Source: Acetobacterium wieringae
Lineage (GTDB): Bacteria; Bacillota; Clostridia; Eubacteriales; Eubacteriaceae
Direction of reading: 5' to 3'
Assembly (NCBI RefSeq): GCF_001766835.1
Contig: NZ_LKEU01000015.1
Coordinates: 1 to 64,000 of the forward strand
DNA length: 64,000 bases
The notes under the pieces are model-generated. The model made no database searches. It saw nothing but the letters and a program-made list of their open reading frames with translations, and was not told where the DNA came from. The position numbers and the translations under genes are program-made. Positions within the stretch are counted from its first letter, which is position 1. Each line of letters begins with the position of its first letter. Positions 17,948 to 27,095 of this stretch are shown here, piece after piece.

Positions 17948-19129
17948 CTACAAGACTTCACAGCCACAATCAGTGATCACCACATCATCCTCAATCCGAA
18001 TCCCAAGACCCCGTTTTTCCAGATAAAGCCCCGGCTCCACGGTCATGACCATGCCTGGTGCCAGGATCAGATCTCCGGCTGGTCGAACATCGTGGGTGTC
18101 CAAACCCAACGAATGACCGATTCCATGATAATAAAACTCCGTGATATCATTGTTTTCAGGAACAAAACCGGCGCGGCAACATTTTTCCAGGAACAGCTCT
18201 TTGGTCAGATTCTGCAGTTCTTTAAGCACAGCCCCCGGTCGATAGGCTGTGAACAGTTCCTGTTGAACCGCATTGACAATTCCGTAGAGTTTTTCCTGAT
18301 CCATTGTCATTTCTCCATTTACTGCAAAGGTACGGCTGATGTCACCACAGTAGCCGTCGACCCGGGCCCCCAGATCCAGAAGCACCAGCTCACCGGCTTT
18401 TAAGGCACAGCGATTGGACACATAATGCAAAACAGTGGCGTTTTTTCCCGCTGCTACGATGGTTTCAAACGCCACGCCTTCGGAGCCCTGCTTTTTGACA
18501 AAATACTCAAAAAAAGCCGCCAGTTCATATTCATAGGTCCCCGGTTTGATAAGAACCTGCATCTCCTCAATGCCTTGTCGGGTAATGGCATTGGCTCTCG
18601 TAATGGCACTGATTTCTTCTGGCGTTTTAATCAGTCGCATTGCTGCCAAAATCGGATGCAAATCCCTTATTTCACACTGCTTCAACGTTTTTTTGAGCTC
18701 TTCGTCTTCGGTTTTAAAGCTTTGATGTTGGGGTGATTTAAAATCAAAATACAAAATCTGACTGGATGATGTCAGACCAATCACCCGGGGTAGCTCTTTG
18801 ATATAAAAGACTTCATTAATACCCGAAACCGCTTTTGCTGCTTCACAAGTAATCTTCTTACCCACCCACTTTTCTTTCAGTGGATCCGCTTCTTCAATAA
18901 AGAGCTTCCAGGACAAATCACCGTGATGATCTTTGATCGCTACCAGAACCACCTCCGGCTCACGAATCCCAGTTAAATAATAAAAATTATTATTGGCAAA
19001 AAAAGGATAGCTGGCGTCCTCGGTCATTGCGATTTCCCGACCAGAAAATAGGATTGCCAAGCTATTATTTTCCAGCTGTTCTGCCATCTTTCTTCTGTTT
19101 TCTAGATAAAAATTCTGCGATAGTGCCAT
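17948..19129 (-). CDS. Aminopeptidase P family (Xaa-Pro) metallopeptidase
   Basis: This 393-residue M24 peptidase removes an N-terminal residue ahead of proline. The N-terminal AMP_N domain (about 1-135) precedes the pita-bread catalytic domain. Metal ligands are visible in LDLGARVDGYCGDISRTF (two aspartates), YHGIGHSLGLDTHDV (histidine), TVEPGLYL (glutamate) and GIRIEDDVVIT (glutamate). Two metal ions, usually manganese, are expected. The protein ends shortly after the last ligand (CGCEVL), slightly shorter than E. coli PepP. The exporter gene upstream is 15 bases away on the same strand, so they probably share a transcript. Confidence 0.9.
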   Translation of the reverse strand: MALSQNFYLENRRKMAEQLENNSLAILFSGREIAMTEDASYPFFANNNFYYLTGIREPEVVLVAIKDHHGDLSWKLFIEEADPLKEKWVGKKITCEAAKAVSGINEVFYIKELPRVIGLTSSSQILYFDFKSPQHQSFKTEDEELKKTLKQCEIRDLHPILAAMRLIKTPEEISAITRANAITRQGIEEMQVLIKPGTYEYELAAFFEYFVKKQGSEGVAFETIVAAGKNATVLHYVSNRCALKAGELVLLDLGARVDGYCGDISRTFAVNGEMTMDQEKLYGIVNAVQQELFTAYRPGAVLKELQNLTKELFLEKCCRAGFVPENNDITEFYYHGIGHSLGLDTHDVRPAGDLILAPGMVMTVEPGLYLEKRGLGIRIEDDVVITDCGCEVL

Positions 19130-19144
19130 TACTACTCCTGTTTT

Positions 19145-19630
19145 CTAAAATAAAGACAGCCCACCGGCAACCAATGCCGTAACAATAATTCCTGCCGTAG
19201 CCGATCCCAAAGTAACTGAAATCATACTATGTTTAAAATCCAGTCCGATTAGCGAAGCTGCCAGACACCCTGTCCAAACCCCGGTTCCCGGTAAGGGAAT
19301 GGCAACAAAAATAAACAAACCCCAAAACTCATACTGCGTCAGTTTATCTGATTTTTTCATTCCTTTGGCAATAATCCAACTGGCCATCTTCCCGAATATT
19401 TTAGTACCTGACATCCATTTAAGGATAGCTGGGATAAACATCAAAATAAATGGCGCCGGGATAATGCTCCCCAGAACCCCCAATAGATAGGCCTGTAGAT
19501 ACGACATATCATAAGCTAAAATTGCCAGGGGAATGGCCCCGCGCAGTTCAACAACCGGAATGGCTGAAATAACGATGATCTCCAGCCAATCCGGCAAAAA
19601 TGCCAAAAAATTAATAATTGCCTGTTGCAT
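19145..19630 (-). CDS. Small multidrug export family membrane protein (PF06695-like)
   Basis: The 161-residue integral membrane protein has four or five hydrophobic helices. The motif VISAIPVVELRGAIPLAIL near residue 20 and the mirrored FVAIPLPGTGVWTGCLAA near 107 are typical of the small multidrug export family, whose members show internal pseudo-symmetry. Despite the family name the transported compound is unproven. An AAGGAGA site precedes the ATG. It is first in a two-gene unit with the aminopeptidase P gene. Confidence 0.8.
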   Translation of the reverse strand: MQQAIINFLAFLPDWLEIIVISAIPVVELRGAIPLAILAYDMSYLQAYLLGVLGSIIPAPFILMFIPAILKWMSGTKIFGKMASWIIAKGMKKSDKLTQYEFWGLFIFVAIPLPGTGVWTGCLAASLIGLDFKHSMISVTLGSATAGIIVTALVAGGLSLF

Positions 19631-19780
19631 ATAAACAAATCTCCTTTTAATCTCTCCGGTTAAGTGTTAGAATGACTATAGAATGCCATTAAGTCTATAT
19701 TGTACCTTTTATGAATGATTTTGACAAGCTTCGGTTAAGGAACACTTACTTCGGCATCATGATAAACACAGGAGCACTCA

Positions 19781-20491
19781 ATGAAAAAAATTCTTGGCCC
19801 CCTACGTCGGGGGGTTGAAAAATATCAAATGATTAAGCCCGGTGACCGCATTGCTGTCGGTTTGTCCGGTGGTAAAGATAGTACCGCACTATTGGTCGCC
19901 ATGAAGCGCTTTCAGTACTTTTCGCCAGTCCCTTTTGAACTGGAAGGAATTACCCTCGACATGGGCTTTGGGGGCATGGATCTGACTCCATTGATTGATT
20001 TATGTGCCCGTCTGGATATCCCTTATACCATCAAAAAAACTTCCATTGGACCAATCGTTTTTGAAGAACGACAGGAAAAAAATCCCTGTTCACTCTGCGC
20101 CCGGATGAAACGAGGTGCCCTCCACGATCTGGCGATTGAGCGGGGTTGTCGTACCATTGCCCTGGGTCACCATGCCGACGATGCGATTGAGACTTTTTTT
20201 CTTAGTCTGTTTTATGAAGGACGAATTAACACCTTCTCACCGGTAACCTATCTGGATCGAAAAGACATCACCTTGATCCGACCCTTAATTTTTGTTAAGG
20301 AACGAGATATTATCGGCGATCCGGAAATCAAAACTCTACCGGTCATCCCGAGCACCTGTCCTGCCGATGGCCATACGAAACGGGAAGACATCAAAATGAT
20401 GATTAAAAATCTCCGCAAAACCATTCCGGATCTGGATGACCGGGTGTTAGGCGCCATCCAAAATAAGGAACAGTTGAACTTGTGGTTTTAA
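19781..20491 (+). CDS. TtcA-like tRNA thiolase (PP-loop ATPase)
   Basis: The 236-residue protein has the PP-loop VGLSGGKDSTALLVA near residue 27 and a CSLCARMKRG motif near 105. A third cysteine lies in PSTCPADGHTKRED near 190. This pattern matches TtcA/TtuA relatives, which adenylate a tRNA base and thiolate it, often with a [4Fe-4S] cluster held by three cysteines. The likely target is C32, or another thiolated position in this branch. HHADDAIETFFLSLFYEGR is the conserved substrate segment. GGAG precedes the start. The two-component genes follow 51 bases later with a likely promoter of their own. Confidence 0.85.
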   Translation: MKKILGPLRRGVEKYQMIKPGDRIAVGLSGGKDSTALLVAMKRFQYFSPVPFELEGITLDMGFGGMDLTPLIDLCARLDIPYTIKKTSIGPIVFEERQEKNPCSLCARMKRGALHDLAIERGCRTIALGHHADDAIETFFLSLFYEGRINTFSPVTYLDRKDITLIRPLIFVKERDIIGDPEIKTLPVIPSTCPADGHTKREDIKMMIKNLRKTIPDLDDRVLGAIQNKEQLNLWF

Positions 20492-20542
20492 TCTCTAATT
20501 AATAATATTTTATTATAGTAACAAAAGAAAGTAGGTATAAAA

Positions 20543-21229
20543 ATGAATGAAAAAATTCTCGTTGTCGATGATGAAGCATCGATTGTTGATTTAATAAAAT
20601 TGGAACTGGAATTTGAAGGTTATCAGGTGGAAACTGCCAGCGACGGTGTGGAAGCCGTTGAAAAAGCACTGGCGATTCACCCCGATCTGATTGTACTGGA
20701 TATCATGCTGCCCAAGAAAAACGGTTATGATGTCTGTCGGGAACTCTCTCCCCAGCTCGGTGTTCCGATTATCCTTTTAACCGCTAAAACTGATATTATT
20801 GATAAGGTTTTGGGACTGGAACTGGGTGCAGATGATTATCTGACCAAACCTTTTGACAATCGAGAGCTGTTAGCCCGGATCAAAGCCCATCTGCGTCGTT
20901 CAAATATTACCATTGAGCCCCAAAAACAAGAATCACTCCTTAAAAATGGTGATTTGAGCATTTATGCCGATGAGCGAATGGTCATGCTGGATGGCAAAGA
21001 AATTCATCTTACTCCCAAAGAGTTTGAGTTACTCTTTTTGCTGGCCTCCAATCTGGAACAGGTTTTCCCCCGAGATACCCTACTGGAAAAAATATGGGGA
21101 TATGATTATTATGGCGATACCCGAACCGTTGATATGCACGTTCAGCGCATCCGCCGTAAAATTGACACCCAGGGCAATAAATACATCCAAACTGTTTTTG
21201 GAATTGGATATAAAATGAGGAAACTTTAA
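20543..21229 (+). CDS. OmpR/PhoB-family response regulator (WalR-like)
   Basis: The 228-residue transcription factor has a receiver domain (about 1-120) with acidic pocket VVDDEAS, phosphoacceptor D in LIVLDIMLPKKNG (near residue 53), the conserved T and the K in LTKPFDNREL. A winged-helix domain (about 135-228) ends with RTVDMHVQRIRRKI and FGIGYKM. The stop overlaps the kinase start in TAATG, so the two are translationally coupled. The sequence and the architecture of the partner kinase are WalRK/YycFG-like, a system that controls cell-wall turnover; the exact orthology is inferred. An A+T-rich promoter-like stretch lies in 20490-20520. Confidence 0.9.
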   Translation: MNEKILVVDDEASIVDLIKLELEFEGYQVETASDGVEAVEKALAIHPDLIVLDIMLPKKNGYDVCRELSPQLGVPIILLTAKTDIIDKVLGLELGADDYLTKPFDNRELLARIKAHLRRSNITIEPQKQESLLKNGDLSIYADERMVMLDGKEIHLTPKEFELLFLLASNLEQVFPRDTLLEKIWGYDYYGDTRTVDMHVQRIRRKIDTQGNKYIQTVFGIGYKMRKL

Positions 21230-23037
21230 TGCAACTAAGCTATCGGGTTCGAATGATCTTATACAACATTCTGCTTTTTGCTTTTGCATTTTTAATTGTT
21301 GTATTTTGCGTTTTTCAGGGAACCTCCTATTACTACATCAATCAAACAAAAGATGACTTACAAAAAACAGCCCAGGACTCCACCTTGTTTATCAGCCAGG
21401 AATTAAAAAACATTCAAAGCTCTGACCCTCTAAAAAACCGGTTTATCGGCAATAGTCTGTATCTCTCTAAAAGCATTTCTGAAAAAGAAAACCATCGGGT
21501 TCTGCTGTTTGACACAGAGGGCAATCGCATTGCGGACTCCGTCGATGAGACGACCATCAATAATATCCTTAACACCGAACTTGAGCTGTCGTTGGCTGAG
21601 AATGCCCCGGTATTTACCCTCAAATCGATTAATGATGCCAGTATGGCTTATTTTACCGCCCCAATTACCATTGATAATAGCATTGTGGGATACATTGGTT
21701 TTGTTTATTCGATGCATGAAATGGACACTTTTCTGCATGTTGCCGGAATCCTTTTTGCAATTGGCGGATTGATTGGTCTGATGGTTCTAATTTTTGTCAC
21801 CATGTCATTCTCGAAACACTTTTTTCAACCGATCAAAGATCTGACGAAGATCTCCAAAGAAATCAATCATGGCAATTATAATTTGACGATTTATTATAAG
21901 CACACCGATGAAATCGGCGATCTGACCCAGGCCTTTAATGACATGGTTACCAATATCAACAATGTCATCCTGCAGCTGGAATCGGAGCGAAAACGTCTGG
22001 CCGGAGTTTTGGCATCGATTGATGACGGGCTCTTGGCCATCGATAAGAATGGCAATATAATCACCTCAAACAGTTACATTAAAACGTATTTCAATGTCAG
22101 CAATCCCAAAACGATTTATGACTTTCAATATCAGTCATTTTTGCGGGATATCTTTGACAGCCTTAAGAACGGCAAGGATCATATTTCTGAAGAAATTGAC
22201 TGCAACAACCGGAATCTTTTGCTCATTGGCAGTCCCATCCGGGAAAAAGGTTTTGAAGAAAACTATATGATTATTATCCGTAACATGACCGCTGCCCGGC
22301 ATATTCAGGAAGAACAGCGAAAATTCATCAGCAGTGTTTCCCATGAGTTACGCACCCCACTAACGACGATTATTGGCTATACGGATATGCTTACCCGTCG
22401 ACAGGTGGCAGATCCGGAAATTATCAACCGCTCGCTGAATACCATCAACCGTGAAGGGCACCGATTGTTGCGCTTGGTTGATAATTTATTAAATGTGAAT
22501 AAATTTGATAAAGCCGAGTTTGATTTTAAGAAAACGAATCTAAACATCGTTTTGCTGCTTTCCGATGTCGTCGAACAAATGCAGATTAAAGCCAGCCAGT
22601 CCGACGTTGAAATTAACTATGTGTCTGACGAACTTCCAGAAATTTTGGGAGATTATGACCGGCTTCAGCAGGTCTTTATCAATATTATTCATAACGCCAT
22701 CAAGTACTCAAACCGTGGTGATATCATTGATGTTGTATCTGCCATCGAAGATAATCACATCGTGGTGTCCATCCGGGATTATGGTCCGGGGATTTCAGAA
22801 ATCGAACAAAAGCGCATTTTCAATGCTTTTTATCGGGTTGAAGAAGATCGCTCCCGAGGTACTGATGAAGGCGGTTCCGGATTGGGCCTCTATATTGTCA
22901 AGCAGATTGTCGAAAAACACGAGGGGAAAATCGACATCGTCAGTCAGGTTGGCGAAGGTACCAATATTATTGTCACCCTTCCCATTCTATCGGTTTTAAT
23001 TTATGGAGGTGATCAAGATGAAAAAAACGCAAAATAA
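21229..23037 (+). CDS. Membrane sensor histidine kinase (WalK-like)
   Basis: This 602-residue kinase has a first membrane segment at about 10-32 (LYNILLFAFAFLIVVFCVF) and an extracytoplasmic sensor domain of about 130 residues. A second membrane segment lies at about 165-190, followed by HAMP (QPIKDLTKISKEINHGNY) and a PAS-like region (LASIDDGLLAIDKNG). The HisKA phosphoacceptor is the histidine in SSVSHELRTPLTTIIGY. The ATPase domain has HNAIKYS, DYGPGIS and GGSGLGLYIVKQ. This order matches WalK. It overlaps the regulator by one base and the lipoprotein gene by 20 bases, so the three form one operon. Confidence 0.93.
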   Translation: MQLSYRVRMILYNILLFAFAFLIVVFCVFQGTSYYYINQTKDDLQKTAQDSTLFISQELKNIQSSDPLKNRFIGNSLYLSKSISEKENHRVLLFDTEGNRIADSVDETTINNILNTELELSLAENAPVFTLKSINDASMAYFTAPITIDNSIVGYIGFVYSMHEMDTFLHVAGILFAIGGLIGLMVLIFVTMSFSKHFFQPIKDLTKISKEINHGNYNLTIYYKHTDEIGDLTQAFNDMVTNINNVILQLESERKRLAGVLASIDDGLLAIDKNGNIITSNSYIKTYFNVSNPKTIYDFQYQSFLRDIFDSLKNGKDHISEEIDCNNRNLLLIGSPIREKGFEENYMIIIRNMTAARHIQEEQRKFISSVSHELRTPLTTIIGYTDMLTRRQVADPEIINRSLNTINREGHRLLRLVDNLLNVNKFDKAEFDFKKTNLNIVLLLSDVVEQMQIKASQSDVEINYVSDELPEILGDYDRLQQVFINIIHNAIKYSNRGDIIDVVSAIEDNHIVVSIRDYGPGISEIEQKRIFNAFYRVEEDRSRGTDEGGSGLGLYIVKQIVEKHEGKIDIVSQVGEGTNIIVTLPILSVLIYGGDQDEKNAK

Positions 23038-24148
23038 ACTATGCTTTTTTGCTCTCATCCTCTTAATTCTGATCACCAGCAGCGGCTGCCAGAACCTCTT
23101 TATTCCCACTAACGTTCCGGTTGTTTTGCGCAATGATCCGGTCTCCAGTAAGCCATCCCCCCAGCAAATCAGCATTCAATCCTATACGATGGCGTCTCCC
23201 GGAGTGGTTCAGGACATCACCAATAGTGGCAACAATCTGGTTCTTTTCACCTTTGGTACGACCTACAACATCAACACCTATAACACCGAAACCATGCAGT
23301 TGTCGGCTTTTGTCAATTCTGATAAAAAAGCCTTGAGTGCCCTTTATGATACCTTTGATACTGGTATCTATTATGCCGAAAAGCTGATTGATCCGATTAC
23401 TGGCAATGTTGGCAGCCAGATTATCTGGTCAGATGTCAATCAAAATACTACCCGGGTTATTTCCCTTCCCGAAGAAAACGTCATTCAACACTTCGGCATT
23501 GGCGATTCCGGCCAGGTAGTCTATGCCAACAACAACAACCAAATTGTCCTGGCCGATAGCGAGGGAAATCGTCAGGTTTACAGTGTCCTTAATAACTATA
23601 CTATTTTGGCTGTTGACTTCATCAGTCAGGAGAAAGGTTTTATCTTTATTGCCACCGATCCTCAAAACGAAGAGCGAACCAATTTATATTACGCCAAAAT
23701 GAAAGATGGGTCGAACGAACTGGCTTCAACGATGATTGCCGAGAATGTAAGCAGTTTTGATATAAACGATTTAACCAATCAGGTTGTCTTTATTAAAAAC
23801 AGCGGAGATGCCCAAAGTATTCGCACCTGGAACACTAGTGCCAGTACCACAAACAGCCTCGCTACTGGTAGTTACAAGTCAGCCCGGTTTACACCCAATG
23901 GGGAACGGATTGTCTTTACCCAAACAACGCCAAATTCCGATTCTCAGCTAAAATCAATCTGGATTATGGATGCCAATGGCAAAAATCCCCTCCAACTTAC
24001 AGCCCCACTGAATATCAATTCTGAGATTATCTGTCATCCATACAAGTCGGTGCTTTTTTTCTCAGTCGAAAAAAGCTCTGACAGTATCAGTTCTGCTGAT
24101 GAACATACCCTATCCCAAACCTATCAGCTCACTTACAAAATTGACTGA
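23018..24148 (+). CDS. Lipoprotein with beta-propeller-like repeats, linked to the two-component system
   Basis: The protein (376 residues) starts with a lipoprotein signal: positive MKKTQNK, a hydrophobic stretch and the lipobox SSGC, so it should be anchored outside the membrane. The rest contains TolB/WD-like blades such as KSARFTPNGERIVFTQTTPN and KSIWIMDANGKNPLQLTA. An ATG five codons upstream is open, but the near-perfect GGAGGTGATC ribosome site fits the start at 23018. In Bacillus the walRK operon is followed by the regulators yycH and yycI. This protein takes the same position but is a different fold, so it may be a local modulator or sensor partner of the kinase. No exact family is recognised. 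Confidence 0.75.
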   Translation: MKKTQNKLCFFALILLILITSSGCQNLFIPTNVPVVLRNDPVSSKPSPQQISIQSYTMASPGVVQDITNSGNNLVLFTFGTTYNINTYNTETMQLSAFVNSDKKALSALYDTFDTGIYYAEKLIDPITGNVGSQIIWSDVNQNTTRVISLPEENVIQHFGIGDSGQVVYANNNNQIVLADSEGNRQVYSVLNNYTILAVDFISQEKGFIFIATDPQNEERTNLYYAKMKDGSNELASTMIAENVSSFDINDLTNQVVFIKNSGDAQSIRTWNTSASTTNSLATGSYKSARFTPNGERIVFTQTTPNSDSQLKSIWIMDANGKNPLQLTAPLNINSEIICHPYKSVLFFSVEKSSDSISSADEHTLSQTYQLTYKID

Positions 24149-24164
24149 AGCGAATTTGTTCCAC

Positions 24165-24203
24165 AAAAAAGCGACCGTATTGAAAAACAACGGTCGCTTT
24201 TTT
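24165..24203. terminator. Bidirectional terminator between the lipoprotein gene and pyk
   Basis: AAAAAAGCGACCGT and ACGGTCGCTTTTTT pair perfectly around an 11-base loop. T tracts follow in both directions, serving the converging lipoprotein (+) and pyk (-) genes. Confidence 0.9.
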
Positions 24204-24219
24204 GAATATTTATGGCTAA

Positions 24220-25962
24220 TTACATCATTTGAACCCGCCCCTGATAGACAACCCCACGTTTGGGGTCAACTGAGATCAGCTTACCATGTTCCAGAATCTC
24301 CAGCGCCTTAACAACATTTACAATAACCGGAATATCATAATGAAGTCCAGCAATTGCACCTTCCGAACTGAGTCCACCTTCTTCCGTAATTATTGCAGAA
24401 GCCAGTGGCAAGACCTGGCTGACCTCCGGTGTCAGGGTTTTTACCACTAAAATATCGCCTTCCCGGAAATCATCCAGGTTAGCCGCAGTAATAAGCTTGG
24501 CATGGCCAGTCACAGGTTTTTTGCCAATACCCACCCCATTGATAATCGCATTTCCAACGGTATGAACTTTGATCATATTGGTATTTCCCTGAACGCCCAG
24601 CGGGACACCGGCGGCGACTACTGCCAGATCACCAAATTTGACATAACCCTGTTCGACAGCTTTTTTGACCACGTCCATAATCATTGTATCGGTGTCGCCA
24701 AACTCTGGCGTATAAATACAATTGACTCCCCAAACCAGGGCTAACCGACGGACGGTTGTTACCTTATCGGTTACCGCCAGAATGCCGCAATCCGGGCGGT
24801 ATTTAGAAATCATCCGGGCGGTGTGTCCTGACGATGTTGCCGCAATAATGGTTTGAGCATCCAACTGTTCAGCAATCTGGCAGGCCCCTTCGCTAACGGC
24901 ATTGGTAATGGTCAGCTCGCCATGATCAGGTTTTTTCCGACGGGCATACTCCTCTGAATCTTCGCTTTTTACGACAATATTATACATCGTCTTGACAGAC
25001 TCAACCGGATAGGAGCCAGCTGCGGTTTCACCAGATAACATCACAGCATCGGTTCCATCAAATACCGCATTGGCTACGTCGCCAACTTCAGCCCGGGTTG
25101 GTCTGGGGTTACGCATCATTGAATCCAGCATCTGCGTGGCCGTAATAACCGGTTTGCCCAGTAAATTACATTTTCTGATAATCGTTTTTTGAACCAAAGG
25201 AACATCTTCCGCAGGAATTTCTACCCCTAAATCCCCTCTGGCGACCATGATCCCATCTGAAACATTTAGTATCCGGTCAATGTTCTCAACACCTTCCTGA
25301 TTTTCAATTTTAGAAATAATGTCAATACGGTCGCCGCCATTACGTTCCAGAACTTTTCTAATTTCCAGTACATCATGAGGCTTTCTGACAAAGGATGCCG
25401 CCACGTAATCAACCTTCTGCTGGATGCCAAAAATAATATCACTGCGGTCTTTTTCAGTCAGTGCTGGCAATTCAATGCTCATCCCTGGCAGGTTAATACT
25501 CTTTTTACTGCCCAGGGTTCCACCGTTTAAGACGCTGCAAACCATCTCCGTGTCAAAAACATCGTCGACTTCCAGTTGAATTAAACCATCGTCAATCAGA
25601 ATTCGACATCCCGGTGAGACTTCATTGGGAAGATTTTCATGGGAAATGCTGAATCGCTTTGCATCGCCCGAAATTATTTCAGTCGTTAACGTTACCTTTT
25701 CTCCAGCCACCAATTCCACTTTTCCAGCACTTAGTTCTCCGGTTCGGATTTCCGGGCCTTTGGTATCCAACATAATCGCCACCGGGATTCCCAGCTCTTT
25801 TCGCACTTCTTTAATCCGCTGAATTCTGGCAGCATGTTCTTCATGGCTACCATGAGAAAAATTCAACCGTGCCACGTTCATTCCATTGAGAATAAGTTCT
25901 CGTAGTATTTCCTTTGTATCTGCTGCTGGTCCTAACGTGCAGACAATCTTAGTTTTTTTCAT
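24220..25962 (-). CDS. pyk: Pyruvate kinase with C-terminal PEP-mobile domain
   Basis: The enzyme transfers phosphate from PEP to ADP in the last ATP-yielding step of glycolysis. At 580 residues it has the long form found in Bacillus and Clostridia. The core (1-470) has KIVCTLGPAADTKE at the start, ISKIENQEGVEN with the catalytic lysine, and VARGDLGVEI plus ITATQMLDSM. The extra domain (about 480-575) carries GDILVVKTLTPEV and ITEEGGLSSEGAIAG, the swivelling phosphohistidine-type domain, here with TEEGG in place of the usual THGG histidine. A TTAACG-16-TATAAT promoter lies just upstream, so it can be made separately from dnaE-pfkA. Confidence 0.96.
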   Translation of the reverse strand: MKKTKIVCTLGPAADTKEILRELILNGMNVARLNFSHGSHEEHAARIQRIKEVRKELGIPVAIMLDTKGPEIRTGELSAGKVELVAGEKVTLTTEIISGDAKRFSISHENLPNEVSPGCRILIDDGLIQLEVDDVFDTEMVCSVLNGGTLGSKKSINLPGMSIELPALTEKDRSDIIFGIQQKVDYVAASFVRKPHDVLEIRKVLERNGGDRIDIISKIENQEGVENIDRILNVSDGIMVARGDLGVEIPAEDVPLVQKTIIRKCNLLGKPVITATQMLDSMMRNPRPTRAEVGDVANAVFDGTDAVMLSGETAAGSYPVESVKTMYNIVVKSEDSEEYARRKKPDHGELTITNAVSEGACQIAEQLDAQTIIAATSSGHTARMISKYRPDCGILAVTDKVTTVRRLALVWGVNCIYTPEFGDTDTMIMDVVKKAVEQGYVKFGDLAVVAAGVPLGVQGNTNMIKVHTVGNAIINGVGIGKKPVTGHAKLITAANLDDFREGDILVVKTLTPEVSQVLPLASAIITEEGGLSSEGAIAGLHYDIPVIVNVVKALEILEHGKLISVDPKRGVVYQGRVQMM

Positions 25963-25990
25963 TTTCTACCTCTTTTCATATTTAATCTGT

Positions 25991-26018
25991 ATTATAAAAT
26001 AACGGATGAGGCCGTTAA
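25991..26018 (-). promoter_or_regulatory. Probable promoter for pyk
   Basis: On the minus strand TTAACG (26018-26013), a 16-base spacer and TATAAT (25996-25991) lie about 30 bases before the start codon. Confidence 0.5.
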
Positions 26019-26137
26019 GTCTCTACCAACATCGTTATTGGTTTTTGTTGCGATCTTTGATTTACCTATTTTAAACTAATTTCAACGGAGATGAGCCGGT
26101 CACCATATACAGTGGTGCCGATTTTTCCTGATTCATT

Positions 26138-27094
26138 TTAAATGGATAATACCGAGGCCATATCGTAAATATCCTGACGGAAGATTTTTGGCATTTGCAG
26201 TGCTTCCTCAATGGGAATGCCCAGATACGACCCACAGCGCTGCGCCATCACCGTTCCAGTTTCTTTTTTGACAATACTTAACACCGCATTATATCCCATA
26301 AAGCTGGCCAGATTCCGATCCATATTGGAGGGTGAGCCACCTCTCTGGATATAACCCAAATTGGTGCCCTTGGTTGTGACCTGGGTTTTCTCTTCGATCT
26401 TGACGCAATAATCCCGGTAATTACCGCACCCCTCTGCAAGCATCACAATGCTGTGAAGTTTGCCCCGGTCTTTACCCTGGAGCAGACGCAGGCAGATAGC
26501 ATCCAGATCGGTTTCAACCTCCGGCAAGATCAAGGCTTCTGCCCCTCCAGATAATCCAGCAAACAGGGCGATATCGCCACATTTTCGCCCCATTACCTGA
26601 ACCACATTAATTCGGTTGTGCGAATAGGTGGTATCTCTGATCTTACTGATGGCATCAAGAGCGGTTGTCACTGCGGTATCAAATCCAATGGTATAATCAG
26701 TAAAGCCCAGATCATTATCAATGGTACCGGGAATTCCCACCACACTCGCCCCCAGTTTCTGAAGCGCCAAAGCACCATTCATACTGCCATCACCACCGAT
26801 AACAATCAGGTGCTCAATCCCATACTCCTCGAGCACGTTGGCGCTTTGCCGCACCCCGGCATCCGTTGCAAAAAACTCACTTCGGGAGGTTCGTAATACA
26901 GTTCCACCCCGCTGCAGAATATCAGCCACCGAGTAAACACTAAGGGGTGTAATGTCCCCTTCCAGTAATCCTGAATAGCCCCGATTAATTCCGTACACTT
27001 CTATTTTATTATAAATTGCTGTCCTCACAATGGCTCGAATACAGGCATTCATTCCGGGTGCATCGCCTCCACTGGTTAAAACTCCAATTCTCAT
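26138..27094 (-). CDS. pfkA: ATP-dependent 6-phosphofructokinase
   Basis: The enzyme phosphorylates fructose 6-phosphate in the committed step of glycolysis. At 318 residues it has the bacterial PfkA length. LTSGGDAPGMNACIRAIVR forms the ATP loop, IGGDGSMNGA carries the glycine that marks ATP rather than pyrophosphate use, and PGTIDNDLGFTDYTIGFDTA holds the catalytic aspartates. The pocket RGGSPSNMDR closes the fructose 6-phosphate site. The start lies one base past the dnaE stop, and GGAGGT sits within the end of dnaE, so the two genes are coupled. The dnaE-pfkA-pyk order is common in Firmicutes. Confidence 0.96.
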   Translation of the reverse strand: MRIGVLTSGGDAPGMNACIRAIVRTAIYNKIEVYGINRGYSGLLEGDITPLSVYSVADILQRGGTVLRTSRSEFFATDAGVRQSANVLEEYGIEHLIVIGGDGSMNGALALQKLGASVVGIPGTIDNDLGFTDYTIGFDTAVTTALDAISKIRDTTYSHNRINVVQVMGRKCGDIALFAGLSGGAEALILPEVETDLDAICLRLLQGKDRGKLHSIVMLAEGCGNYRDYCVKIEEKTQVTTKGTNLGYIQRGGSPSNMDRNLASFMGYNAVLSIVKKETGTVMAQRCGSYLGIPIEEALQMPKIFRQDIYDMASVLSI

Positions 27095-27095
27095 T

